A DNA stretch of 64,000 nt from Deinococcus seoulensis (GTDB lineage Bacteria > Deinococcota > Deinococci > Deinococcales > Deinococcaceae), in the NCBI RefSeq assembly GCF_014648115.1, contig NZ_BMQM01000011.1, forward strand, positions 60,560-124,559, written 5' to 3'. This document shows, one piece after another, positions 9,423 to 18,047 of this stretch (positions within the stretch are counted from its first letter, which is position 1; each line of letters begins with the position of its first letter). Position numbers and translations under genes: made by a program. The notes beneath the pieces were generated by a model. That model was given only the letters and a program-made list of their open reading frames with translations, made no database searches and was not told the origin of the DNA.

Positions 9423-11693
9423 ATGACTTCAAGTCCGGGCGACGTGCCAGATCTGCTGGACGCCCTGCGTCCTCTCCTCAGCGCCGCAGGCATTTCCGAG
9501 GCGTTGCTGCGTCAGGTGTTGACCACCGGGCAGCTCACGCCGCCGGTCACGCCGACGGCCGAGGAAACCATGCGCGAATCGCTGGGCGCCCTGAGCGAAC
9601 TGCACCGGCACCTGGCATCCCTGAAAGCCGAGCGGGACGAACTGCGGGAATCCTTCGATCTGGCGTCGCGCTTTCAGGTGGTCCTCACGCCGCACGGCCG
9701 CCTGATCGACGTGAACGGCACCACCGTGCAGGCCGGGCAGACGCCGCGCGAGGAACTTCTGAACCGCCCGCTGTGGGACGCCCCGTGGTGGCCGCGCGAT
9801 CCGGAGCACCGGGGGGCGCTGCGCGAGGCGGTCGCCCGGGCCGGGCGTGGCGAGGCGACCTCCCTGAAAGTCCCGGCGCGGTCCGCCGGGGGCCGCCGGG
9901 TCACGCTGGAGTTGCAGTTCACGCCGGTCCGGCGCGGGGATCAGGTGTCACGCGTGATGGTCGAGGGCCGCGAGATCACCGGGCAGGTCGAGGCGATGCG
10001 TGAGGCGCAGCTGGCCCGCGTGGCGCTCGAAGCCCTGCTGGAGAACGTGCAGGACGGCATCGTGGCCTGCGACGCGCAGGGGAACCTGACGGTCTTCAAC
10101 CGCATGAGCCGCGAGATGCACGGCCTGGACCGCGCCGACATCGACCCGTCGGAGTGGAGTCGGCACTACGACCTGTTCGAACCGGACGGCGTGACCCCGC
10201 TGACGCAGGAGCGCGTGCCGCTGTTCCGGGCGCTGCGCGGCGAACTGGTGCAGGGCGCCGAGATGGTCATCGCGCCGCGCGGCCTGACCCGCCGCACGGT
10301 CGTGGCGTCCGGCGGCCCGCTGACCGGCCCGGACGGGCAGGCGCTCGGGGCGGTCGTCGCCATGCACGACATCACGGACCGCAAGCACGCCGAGTCGCGG
10401 CTGCGGCACGAGGCGCTGCACGACCGTCTGACCGGCCTGCCGAACCGCTCGCTGCTGAACAGCCTGCTGGAAAAGACCATGCAGCGCTTCGAGCGCGAAC
10501 CGAACAACCCGTACGCGGTGATGTTCCTGGACCTGGACGACTTCAAGAACGTGAACGACGGGTACGGGCACCTGACCGGCGACCGCCTGCTGCTGGAGAC
10601 GGCGGCGCGCCTGAAAGACGCCGTGCGCAAGACCGACACCGTGGCCCGCCTGGGCGGCGACGAGTTCGCGGTCCTGCTGGACGCGCCCTGCGACGAGGTG
10701 AACGCCCTGCGGGTCGCCGAGCGCCTGCAACGCGCCATGGCCCGCCCGTTCCGGCTGCAACGCGACGAGGTGCGGGTGTCCACGTCCATCGGACTGGCGA
10801 ACGGGCGGCGCTCGTACACCCGCATCGAGGAGCCGCTGCGCGACGCCGACACCGCCATGTACGTCGCCAAGCGGCGCGGCAAGAACCGCACCGTGCTGTT
10901 CGAGCAGTCCATGCACGATCAGGCGCAGGAGCGGGTGGATACCGAACGGCAACTGCGCGAGGCGCTGCGTGACGGGCAGTTCCGGCTGCACTACCAGCCG
11001 GTCATGGAGCTGGCCTCGGGACGCTGCGTGGGGTTCGAGGCGCTGGTGCGCTGGCAGCACCCGTCGCGCGGCCTGCTGGGGCCCGGCGCGTTCCTGGAAG
11101 TCGCCGAGCGCAGCGGCCTGATCGTGCCGCTGGGCGCGTGGGTGCTGCGCGAGGCGCAGCGGCAACTCCTGGAATGGCAGGACGATCCGCAGCTGGCGCA
11201 CCTGCTGGTGTCCGTGAACCTCAGCGGTCAGCAGTTGCAGGTCGAGGCGGGCAGCCCGGACGACCTGCTGGCCATGACCTTCCCGGCGGGCCTGCACCTG
11301 GAAATCACCGAGACCAGTCTGGTGGACACGCCCGAGGCCATGCGGACCATGCGCGCCCTGCACCGCCGGGGCGTGCCGCTGATGCTGGACGATTTCGGGA
11401 CGGGCTTCGCGTCGCTGGCCGCCGCGCAGCGGTTCCCGGTGGACACCCTGAAGATCGACCGGAGTTTCGTGGCGCCGCTGCCCGGCGACGGTGACGACCG
11501 GCACTCGGCGATCGTGGCGAGCGTGGTCACGCTGGCGCGGCACATGAACATGCGGGTGGTGGCCGAGGGCGTGGAAACGCTGGAGCAGGCGCGGGCCGTG
11601 CAGGACCTGGGCTGCCGTTTCGCGCAGGGGTTCCTGTTCGCCCGCCCGGCCGACGCCGAGGTGGCCGGCGCCTTCGCGCGCGCGCACCTGTGA
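9423..11693 (+). CDS. PAS-PAS-GGDEF-EAL c-di-GMP turnover protein
   Basis: Cytoplasmic 756-residue protein. A short N-terminal coiled region is followed by two PAS-like sensor domains (about 70-185 and 190-320), GGDEF (325-490; DLDDFKNVNDGYGH, ARLGGDEF, I-site RKTD) and EAL (500-750). The EAL active-site set is complete: FEALVRWQHP, SVNLSGQ, LEITETS, LDDFGTG, LKIDRSF, AEGVETLEQ. It could therefore act as cyclase, phosphodiesterase or both. No membrane segment is seen, so the PAS domains would read internal signals. The start is fixed by the TATACT box just upstream. The stop TGA is followed by TACGGG, giving TGATACGGG, identical to the end of the repeat family over eight bases. Confidence 0.92.
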   Translation: MTSSPGDVPDLLDALRPLLSAAGISEALLRQVLTTGQLTPPVTPTAEETMRESLGALSELHRHLASLKAERDELRESFDLASRFQVVLTPHGRLIDVNGTTVQAGQTPREELLNRPLWDAPWWPRDPEHRGALREAVARAGRGEATSLKVPARSAGGRRVTLELQFTPVRRGDQVSRVMVEGREITGQVEAMREAQLARVALEALLENVQDGIVACDAQGNLTVFNRMSREMHGLDRADIDPSEWSRHYDLFEPDGVTPLTQERVPLFRALRGELVQGAEMVIAPRGLTRRTVVASGGPLTGPDGQALGAVVAMHDITDRKHAESRLRHEALHDRLTGLPNRSLLNSLLEKTMQRFEREPNNPYAVMFLDLDDFKNVNDGYGHLTGDRLLLETAARLKDAVRKTDTVARLGGDEFAVLLDAPCDEVNALRVAERLQRAMARPFRLQRDEVRVSTSIGLANGRRSYTRIEEPLRDADTAMYVAKRRGKNRTVLFEQSMHDQAQERVDTERQLREALRDGQFRLHYQPVMELASGRCVGFEALVRWQHPSRGLLGPGAFLEVAERSGLIVPLGAWVLREAQRQLLEWQDDPQLAHLLVSVNLSGQQLQVEAGSPDDLLAMTFPAGLHLEITETSLVDTPEAMRTMRALHRRGVPLMLDDFGTGFASLAAAQRFPVDTLKIDRSFVAPLPGDGDDRHSAIVASVVTLARHMNMRVVAEGVETLEQARAVQDLGCRFAQGFLFARPADAEVAGAFARAHL

Positions 11694-11716
11694 TACGGGC
11701 GCCCCGCGCCATCTGT

Positions 11717-11743
11717 CCGCCCCTCCCCCATCCGGGGGGGCGG
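11717..11743. terminator. GC-rich hairpin after the PAS-GGDEF-EAL gene
   Basis: CCGCCCC (11717-11723) pairs with GGGGCGG (11737-11743); the loop C- and G-runs can extend the stem. No U-tract follows. Confidence 0.45.
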
Positions 11744-11863
11744 CACCTGCGGCAGACGGGCGGGGTGGGGTGTGAAACAGTGCGGGTACTGAACTGGTAA
11801 TGACCCCTTTTCCGCCCAGCCGCCTGCTCACGCCGCCATTCCCGCCGCGCCCGGAGTCCCGCC

Positions 11864-13009
11864 GTGTCCCTGCCCCTGCTGCCTCAACTCTTCATGAATT
11901 TCAGTGTGCTGGTCACGCTGACGTTCGTGCTGAGCCTGACGTACCGCTCGTGGCCGCCGCCGCCGGGCTGGCATCTCAAGAGCCTGCGGCTGGGGTTGAC
12001 GCTGGTCTCGACGGTGGCGCTGCACCTGCTCTCGCCGTCCCTGCCGGGCGGCATTCACCTGGACCTGTCGCTGGTGCCGGTGGTCATGATGGTGCTGCGG
12101 TACGGGGTGGGCAGCGGCCTGCTGATCGGCCTTCCGGCGGCGCTGCTGCCACTGCTGGCGGCGGGCGGCGACGCGGCGCCGATGCCGGGCGTGGCGCTGT
12201 CCCTGATGAACCTGCTGCTGGTGGGCGGCCTGACGCACCTGTTCCGCTGGACCCTGGACATGAGCGACCCGCACGGTTCGCTGCACCGGCACGCCTGGGT
12301 GGGCGCGCTGATCTTCGTGCCGTACAACCTGGGGCTGGCGCTCCTGCCGGGCGGCGCGGACCTGTTGCAGTCCACGTACCTGCTGACCCTGGCGTTTCAC
12401 GTGCTGGGCTTCTGGGCGGCGGCCAGCATGATCACGGGCCGGGTGTCCCTGTTGCAGAGCACCGACACGTACCGCGAGCAGGCGCACCGTGACGCCCTGT
12501 CGGGCCTGCCGAACCGCCGTCAGTTCGAACTGGACCTGCCGTTCACCACGCCCGGCGACGCACTGCTGCTGATCGACGTGGATCACTTCAAGCAGGTGAA
12601 CGACCGTTTCGGGCATCCGGTCGGGGATGAGGTGCTGCGCGCCATCGGCGAGGCGCTGGCCGGAACGTTGCGGGGCCGGGACCGCGCCTACCGGTACGGC
12701 GGCGAGGAGTTCGCGGTGATTCTGCGGCGCGTCTCGCCGGAACGCATTGAGGAGGTCGCGCACCGCCTGCGTGAACTGATTGCCGCCATTCCCTTCCCGG
12801 CGCCGCTGGAGCACGTGACCGTCTCGGTGGGGGGTGCGCCGTTCGGGCCGTGGTCCCGTACCCGGACCCTCTGGGACGCGGACGAGGCGCTGTACCGGGT
12901 CAAGCAGGAGGGCCGTAACGGCGTGCGCGTCAATCCGTTCAATCCGGAGCGTCCGCCGGTGCCGGAACGCCGTGCCAGGACGACCTGCCTGGAACAGCTG
13001 AACCGCTGA
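11864..13009 (+). CDS. Membrane diguanylate cyclase (GGDEF)
   Basis: A 381-residue protein with five to six hydrophobic helices (residues 5-190) and a GGDEF domain (205-365): LSGLPNRRQF, DVDHFKQVNDRFGH, YRYGGEEF, with I-site RGRD, so feedback inhibition is expected. The N-terminal helix ends in LSLTYRSWPPPP, closely like the GGDEF/HD-GYP protein starting at 9018, and marks a shared membrane sensor module. Start is a GTG with GGAG eight bases upstream; an internal ATG ten codons later is possible. Confidence 0.87.
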   Translation: MSLPLLPQLFMNFSVLVTLTFVLSLTYRSWPPPPGWHLKSLRLGLTLVSTVALHLLSPSLPGGIHLDLSLVPVVMMVLRYGVGSGLLIGLPAALLPLLAAGGDAAPMPGVALSLMNLLLVGGLTHLFRWTLDMSDPHGSLHRHAWVGALIFVPYNLGLALLPGGADLLQSTYLLTLAFHVLGFWAAASMITGRVSLLQSTDTYREQAHRDALSGLPNRRQFELDLPFTTPGDALLLIDVDHFKQVNDRFGHPVGDEVLRAIGEALAGTLRGRDRAYRYGGEEFAVILRRVSPERIEEVAHRLRELIAAIPFPAPLEHVTVSVGGAPFGPWSRTRTLWDADEALYRVKQEGRNGVRVNPFNPERPPVPERRARTTCLEQLNR

Positions 13010-13350
13010 CCCGGACCGGGGCACCCACCCGGACCCCGATGCCCCCGGAGGCCCCCACTACCTAAAAATGGTGCCAACCTCACTCATGTTCTGAGCCGCG
13101 CATTGGACCAAGATGAGAGTCACCGGAAGAATCACGCTGGCAGCCCCTGGCAGACCGTGAAAGGACTGTCGGCGCGCACGCCCGCCCGTTCCGCCCCGTA
13201 CCGCCCCCGCTCGCACCGCCCCCGGATTCCCGCAGACTGCTGTTCCGTTCACCTTCCCCCACCTGCCGCCCGACAAGGAATCCTTCCCCTGATGAGTGCC
13301 CACCCCCCGACAGTCCGTCCGGCCACGCCGCCGCTTTTGCGTGCAGGCCG
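13010..13350. other. 341-bp intergenic region
   Basis: Lies between two same-strand c-di-GMP genes. It is slightly richer in A/T near 13060-13130. Short reading frames here show no family-like sequence or good start. I see no clear promoter. Confidence 0.4.
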
Positions 13351-15147
13351 GTGGCAGGGCGCGTGACCGGCCCGCTGCGCCGCCGCTGGTGGTGGACCGG
13401 CCCGGACGGCCCCGGCCAGTCGTTGCGGGTGCAGGTGGCGCTGCTGCTGGCCGCGTTGATCCTGCCGACCCTGCTGATGGTCCTGACGGTCATTCCGGGC
13501 GTGATCGTGCAGCGGTTCGCGCAGATCGAGCGGGATCAGGTGAGTCAGTACACCCGCATCGCGCAGGAGGACCTGAACACCGAGGAACGCCGCGTGGGAC
13601 TGTTCGTCCTGAACTTCAGCCAGTGGACCGAGACCTTCGAGTTCGCGGCCGGACGCAACGCGACCTTCCCGGCGCAGGTGATGGTGCCGAGCACCTTCAC
13701 GGGCGGGCGGGTGGATTACGCCGGGATCATGTCCCCGCAGGGCACGCTGATGGCGGCCGCTGCCATGCAGGGCGACGCCGTCGTGGACGCAGAGGCGCTG
13801 GTCAGCACCCTGATGGGCACCCTGCCGCGCACCCTGCCCCCGGACGGCGTGTCCGGAACGGTGCAGGTGGCGGGCCGCCCGTACCTGCTGGCCGCGCGGA
13901 CCATCACCCGTGACGACGGCAGCGGGAGCGGCGGCGTGATGCTGTTCGCCCGCGCCCTGAACGCCCAGGCGCTGGGCGCCCTGATGCACGCCGAGAAGAC
14001 CTTCACCGCCCGCCTGGGCGCCCTGCCGACCGCCGGGCAGGAGGCCCTGACCTTCGCGCCGGGCGTCGTGACGGTCGCCTCGCCGCTGAGCGCACCCGAC
14101 GGTCCCCCGCAACTGGCGCTGCAACTGAGCATCCCGCGCGACATGTACCGCGCCGGGCAGGCGACCGTGCTGCAACTGAAGGTCGTGGCCGTGCTGATCA
14201 CGCTGGAACGCCCGTTCGCGCTGCGTGAAGGTGAGGTCACCCTGAAACTCGTGGCGGGGTTCTCGCAGTCGGCGTACCCGGTGCCGTTCACGGCGCTGCT
14301 GCGTCAGGCGTTCCTGGCGTTGCAGCACGCCATGGACCGCAACGAGCACCTGGGCGTGTTCAACGAGGACATGCTGCGCCGCAGCCAGTACGGGCACACC
14401 CTGGAAACGCAGTTGCAGGGCGCCGTCTCCCGCCAGGAACTGTCCCTGATGTACCAGCCGATCAGTGACGTGCTGACCGGCCAGTGGGTGTCCCTGGAGG
14501 CCCTGATGCGCTGGCAGCACCCGCAGCTGGGCGTCGTGCCGCCCGGCACGTTCATTCCGGTGGCCGAGCGCAGCGGGCAGATCTACCAGCTGGGCGAATG
14601 GGCGCTACAGACGGCCGCGCGTGAGATCGAGCAGGCCCGCGCCCTGTGGCCCGGCGCGCACGTGAACGTGAACGTCAGTCCGCTGCAACTGCTGATGCCG
14701 GACTTCGCCGAGCGGGCGCTGGGCACCCTGGCCGCCCTGAACGTCCCGCCGACCCTGCTGACCTTCGAGGTCACGGAAAGTACCGTCATGCAGAACGTGG
14801 AACTCGCCTGCCGTCACCTGGCGCGCCTGCGGGAGGCGGGCGTGCGGATCGCGCTGGACGACTTCGGCAGCGGGCACTCCAGCCTGTCCCTGCTGACGGA
14901 ACTGCCGCTGGACGTCGTGAAACTCGACCGGTCGTTCCTGCGTGACGGCGTGCAGGACACGGCGCGCGGGGCGCTGCTGCGCAACACCATCCGCCTCGCG
15001 CGGGACCTGAACCTCACGACGGTCGCCGAGGGCGTCGAGGACGCCGGAATGCTGGCCCGCCTGCGCGAACTGGGCTGCGATTACGCGCAGGGGTACCACA
15101 TCTCCCGCCCGGACTACCTAGAGGACCTGCTGTCCCTGCGCACCTGA
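13351..15147 (+). CDS. EAL phosphodiesterase with periplasmic CHASE4-like sensor and truncated GGDEF remnant
   Basis: Predicted to hydrolyse c-di-GMP. The 598-residue protein has one clear N-terminal helix (28-52), an exported sensor region (about 60-270, CHASE4-like, with NFSQWTETFEF), then a joint at about residue 281. After the joint comes only the C-terminal third of a GGDEF domain (LERPFALREGEVTLK ... LVAGFSQSAYP), so the DxD and GGDEF motifs and most of the second helix are missing. The EAL domain (355-595) is complete: LEALMRWQHP, VNVNVSPLQ, FEVTEST, LDDFGSG, VKLDRSF, AEGVEDAG. Start is uncertain: GTG 13351 or GTG 13363. Its TGA stop is the left end of repeat copy C. Confidence 0.87.
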   Translation: MAGRVTGPLRRRWWWTGPDGPGQSLRVQVALLLAALILPTLLMVLTVIPGVIVQRFAQIERDQVSQYTRIAQEDLNTEERRVGLFVLNFSQWTETFEFAAGRNATFPAQVMVPSTFTGGRVDYAGIMSPQGTLMAAAAMQGDAVVDAEALVSTLMGTLPRTLPPDGVSGTVQVAGRPYLLAARTITRDDGSGSGGVMLFARALNAQALGALMHAEKTFTARLGALPTAGQEALTFAPGVVTVASPLSAPDGPPQLALQLSIPRDMYRAGQATVLQLKVVAVLITLERPFALREGEVTLKLVAGFSQSAYPVPFTALLRQAFLALQHAMDRNEHLGVFNEDMLRRSQYGHTLETQLQGAVSRQELSLMYQPISDVLTGQWVSLEALMRWQHPQLGVVPPGTFIPVAERSGQIYQLGEWALQTAAREIEQARALWPGAHVNVNVSPLQLLMPDFAERALGTLAALNVPPTLLTFEVTESTVMQNVELACRHLARLREAGVRIALDDFGSGHSSLSLLTELPLDVVKLDRSFLRDGVQDTARGALLRNTIRLARDLNLTTVAEGVEDAGMLARLRELGCDYAQGYHISRPDYLEDLLSLRT

Positions 15148-15200
15148 CCCGGACTCCGGTTGGATGGGCTGCAAAGACCGTTCAATCGGAGTCCGTATGA
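15145..15200. repeat. Intergenic repeat copy C (short form)
   Basis: Left end TGACCCGGACTCCGG, hairpin TTGGATGGGC...TTCAATC, right end GGAGTCCGTATGA. The first TGA is the stop codon of the EAL gene; the convergent acyl-CoA dehydrogenase ends 13 bp beyond. Confidence 0.88.
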
Positions 15201-15212
15201 GCCGCCTGCGAG

Positions 15213-16373
<1,161 letters not shown>

Positions 16374-16521
16374 ACGCACCTCGGCCGGACCCGGCACGCG
16401 CGGAGCGCGCCGCCCGCCATCACATCAGAATTTGAGAAGCACAGTCTACGCGCTTCGGCCCGGCAGGTTCTGCACGCGCCCACACGGGCACGGCCCGGAA
16501 CGCAGTGGTCCGGGCCGGGGT

Positions 16522-16662
16522 TCATACGGATTCCGTTTGTTTCGCCTTCCACCCGGAAGGGCGCCGGGTTGCCAACTCCACGTCCGGAGGGGCGCTTCTC
16601 TCCTTCTCACATCCGCTCGGATTGAATGGCCTTTGCAGTCCATTCAATCGGAGTCCGTATCA
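16522..16662. repeat. Intergenic repeat copy D (long form)
   Basis: All modules are present: left end TCATACGGATTCCG, first hairpin (right arm CCGGGTTG, left arm degenerate), middle block TCCACGTCCGGAGGGGCG, second hairpin GATTGAATGG...CCATTCAATC and right end GGAGTCCGTATCA. It lies between acyl-CoA dehydrogenase and the small gene at 16677. Confidence 0.9.
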
Positions 16663-16676
16663 GGTGGGGGTGATGG

Positions 16677-16988
16677 TCAGGCGGGGATGTGGGTGGGGGT
16701 GATCACGTCGTCTGCGTGCCGCTGGTAGGACTGGACGCCGAGGGTGACGGCGGTGATCAGGATGGACAGGGCGGCGCCTGCCAGTGCGGCGGGCAGGTGC
16801 AGGCCGATCAGCAGGCAGGCGCCGAGCGTGAGGGCCGCCGTGATGATGAAGTGCGCCACGCGGCGCCGGAGGGACAGCAGGACACAGTTGAGAAGGTACG
16901 GGGTGCGTCTGGAGGAGGTGGAAGATGAAGGCACGCCCAAGAGTGACACAGTGTCAGTCCCGGCGCGAGCGCATCTGCCCGCCTGCAC
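16677..16988 (-). CDS. Small hypothetical membrane protein
   Basis: Up to 103 residues with two strong hydrophobic segments in the second half (VAHFIITAALTLGACLLIGL and a following ALAGAALSILITAVTLG) and a short charged tail. No family recognised. The N-terminal third looks non-specific, so the true start may be internal, nearer the Arg-rich stretch before the first helix. Ends shortly after repeat copy D. Confidence 0.4.
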   Translation of the reverse strand: MQAGRCARAGTDTVSLLGVPSSSTSSRRTPYLLNCVLLSLRRRVAHFIITAALTLGACLLIGLHLPAALAGAALSILITAVTLGVQSYQRHADDVITPTHIPA

Positions 16989-17038
16989 AGACAGCCAGGG
17001 ACGCCAGGGGAACGCCGACCCGGCCGATCAGATAAGCG

Positions 17039-17287
17039 TCAGGTACGGAAGACGGCTCCGTCCGGGTAGTCACGGCGGAACAACTCCACGAGTTCCGAGA
17101 CCTGCCCGGCACTGACCGACGAGGACAGCAGGAACGTCCAGGTGTTGTCCGGATGCTGCTGATAGGAAGGCGGCCCGTGCAGGTCAGCCGAGGCACTCCA
17201 GGCGCCGAGGGTGCATTCGATCTCGCCCGGAACAACGGTCCGGCCGGGGTTCAACGTGAGAATCGAGTACGTGAAGCGGTCGAGCAT
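17039..17287 (-). CDS. Hypothetical 82-residue protein
   Basis: Unrecognised small soluble protein beginning MLDRFTYSILTLNPGRTV, ending in a predicted helix (AGQVSELVELFRRDYPDG). A good leaderless promoter supports it as a gene: TATGAT ends five bases before the ATG on the minus strand. It is divergent from the response regulator at 17380. Confidence 0.55.
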   Translation of the reverse strand: MLDRFTYSILTLNPGRTVVPGEIECTLGAWSASADLHGPPSYQQHPDNTWTFLLSSSVSAGQVSELVELFRRDYPDGAVFRT

Positions 17288-17379
17288 ACCTGATCATAGG
17301 CGCGCCGCCGAACGGCAGGATGACCCCAATGTGAAAAAAAACACCCTGAAAATCATGAAGACCCGAACAATGGAAGGGT

Positions 17380-17808
17380 ATGCAACGTACCCTGCGTGTC
17401 CTACTGGTGGACGACAGCCCGCAAGACCTCGAACTGGCGACCATCGCTTTCGAGGAACACGAGAGCAACACCGAGGTCACCACCTGCAGCGGCGGCCACG
17501 ACGCCCTGGCGCACCTGCGCGACCCGCAGAAATCACTCCCGCACGTCGTGGTCCTCGACCTCAACATGCCCATGATGAGCGGCCTGGAAGTCCTCGAAGC
17601 CATCCGTACCGACCCACTGCTGCAACCCCTGACCGTGGTGATCCTCTCGACCTCCAACGATCCGGGCGACATTCAGGCCGCCTACCGCCTGTTCGCCAGT
17701 TCCTACATGATCAAGCAGCAGAACTTCCCCGACTTCGTGGAACAGGTCGACCAGTTCATCCAGTACTGGCGGCGCTGCCAGTTCCCCACCGTTCAGCAGA
17801 ACCCCTGA
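17380..17808 (+). CDS. Single-domain response regulator (CheY/Rcp1-like)
   Basis: A 142-residue receiver domain with no output domain. Visible are the acidic pair in LLVDDSPQDLE, phospho-acceptor Asp60 in VVVLDLNMP, the switch Ser/Thr in VVILSTSN and the conserved Lys in SYMIKQQNF. The insertions and the C-terminal FVEQVDQFIQYW helix are typical of the Rcp1 subgroup that pairs with phytochrome-like or PAS/GAF kinases. The likely partner is the histidine kinase starting at 18048, from which it is separated only by repeat copy E. GGAAGG lies close to the start. Its TGA stop is the left end of copy E. Confidence 0.9.
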   Translation: MQRTLRVLLVDDSPQDLELATIAFEEHESNTEVTTCSGGHDALAHLRDPQKSLPHVVVLDLNMPMMSGLEVLEAIRTDPLLQPLTVVILSTSNDPGDIQAAYRLFASSYMIKQQNFPDFVEQVDQFIQYWRRCQFPTVQQNP

Positions 17809-17969
17809 AACGGACTGCCGTTTGTTTCGCCGACAACCCGGAGCATCGCCGCCCCTGCCGACTCCACGTCCGGAGGGGCGTTTCTCTCCTTCTCTGCGGG
17901 GCAGCTCTACGAGTCGCATCCGCTCGAATTGAATGGCCTTTGCAGCCCATTCAACCGGAGTCGGCATGA
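17806..17969. repeat. Intergenic repeat copy E (long form, with insertion)
   Basis: Left end TGAAACGGACTGCCG supplies the response-regulator stop. The first-hairpin arms no longer pair with each other (CAACCCGG versus CCGCCCCTG), but CGCCCCT can pair with AGGGGCG of the middle block. About 25 extra bases precede the second hairpin; the right end is GGAGTCGGCATGA. Confidence 0.85.
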
Positions 17970-18035
17970 CCCGACCCGCAGCCCGGAACGCGTGCCTGGA
18001 ACGCGACTGGCAGGCACGGCCGGCCCTGTTCACGC

Positions 18036-18047
18036 TATCTTAAGGAT
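18036..18047 (+). promoter_or_regulatory. Leaderless -10 of the histidine kinase gene
   Basis: TATCTT (18036-18041) six bases before ATG 18048. This means the kinase has its own promoter after repeat copy E. Confidence 0.5.

Noticed and set aside
9019..9432. 138-residue N-terminal extension of the GGDEF/HD-GYP protein
   Set aside because: Pro/Arg-rich and overlapping the divergent gene's start; the homologous protein at 11864 begins at the membrane helix.
13103..13366. 87-codon frame in the 13.0-13.35 kb gap
   Set aside because: Arg/Pro/Ser-rich with no recognisable family, no good ribosome-binding site, and it runs into the next gene in another frame.
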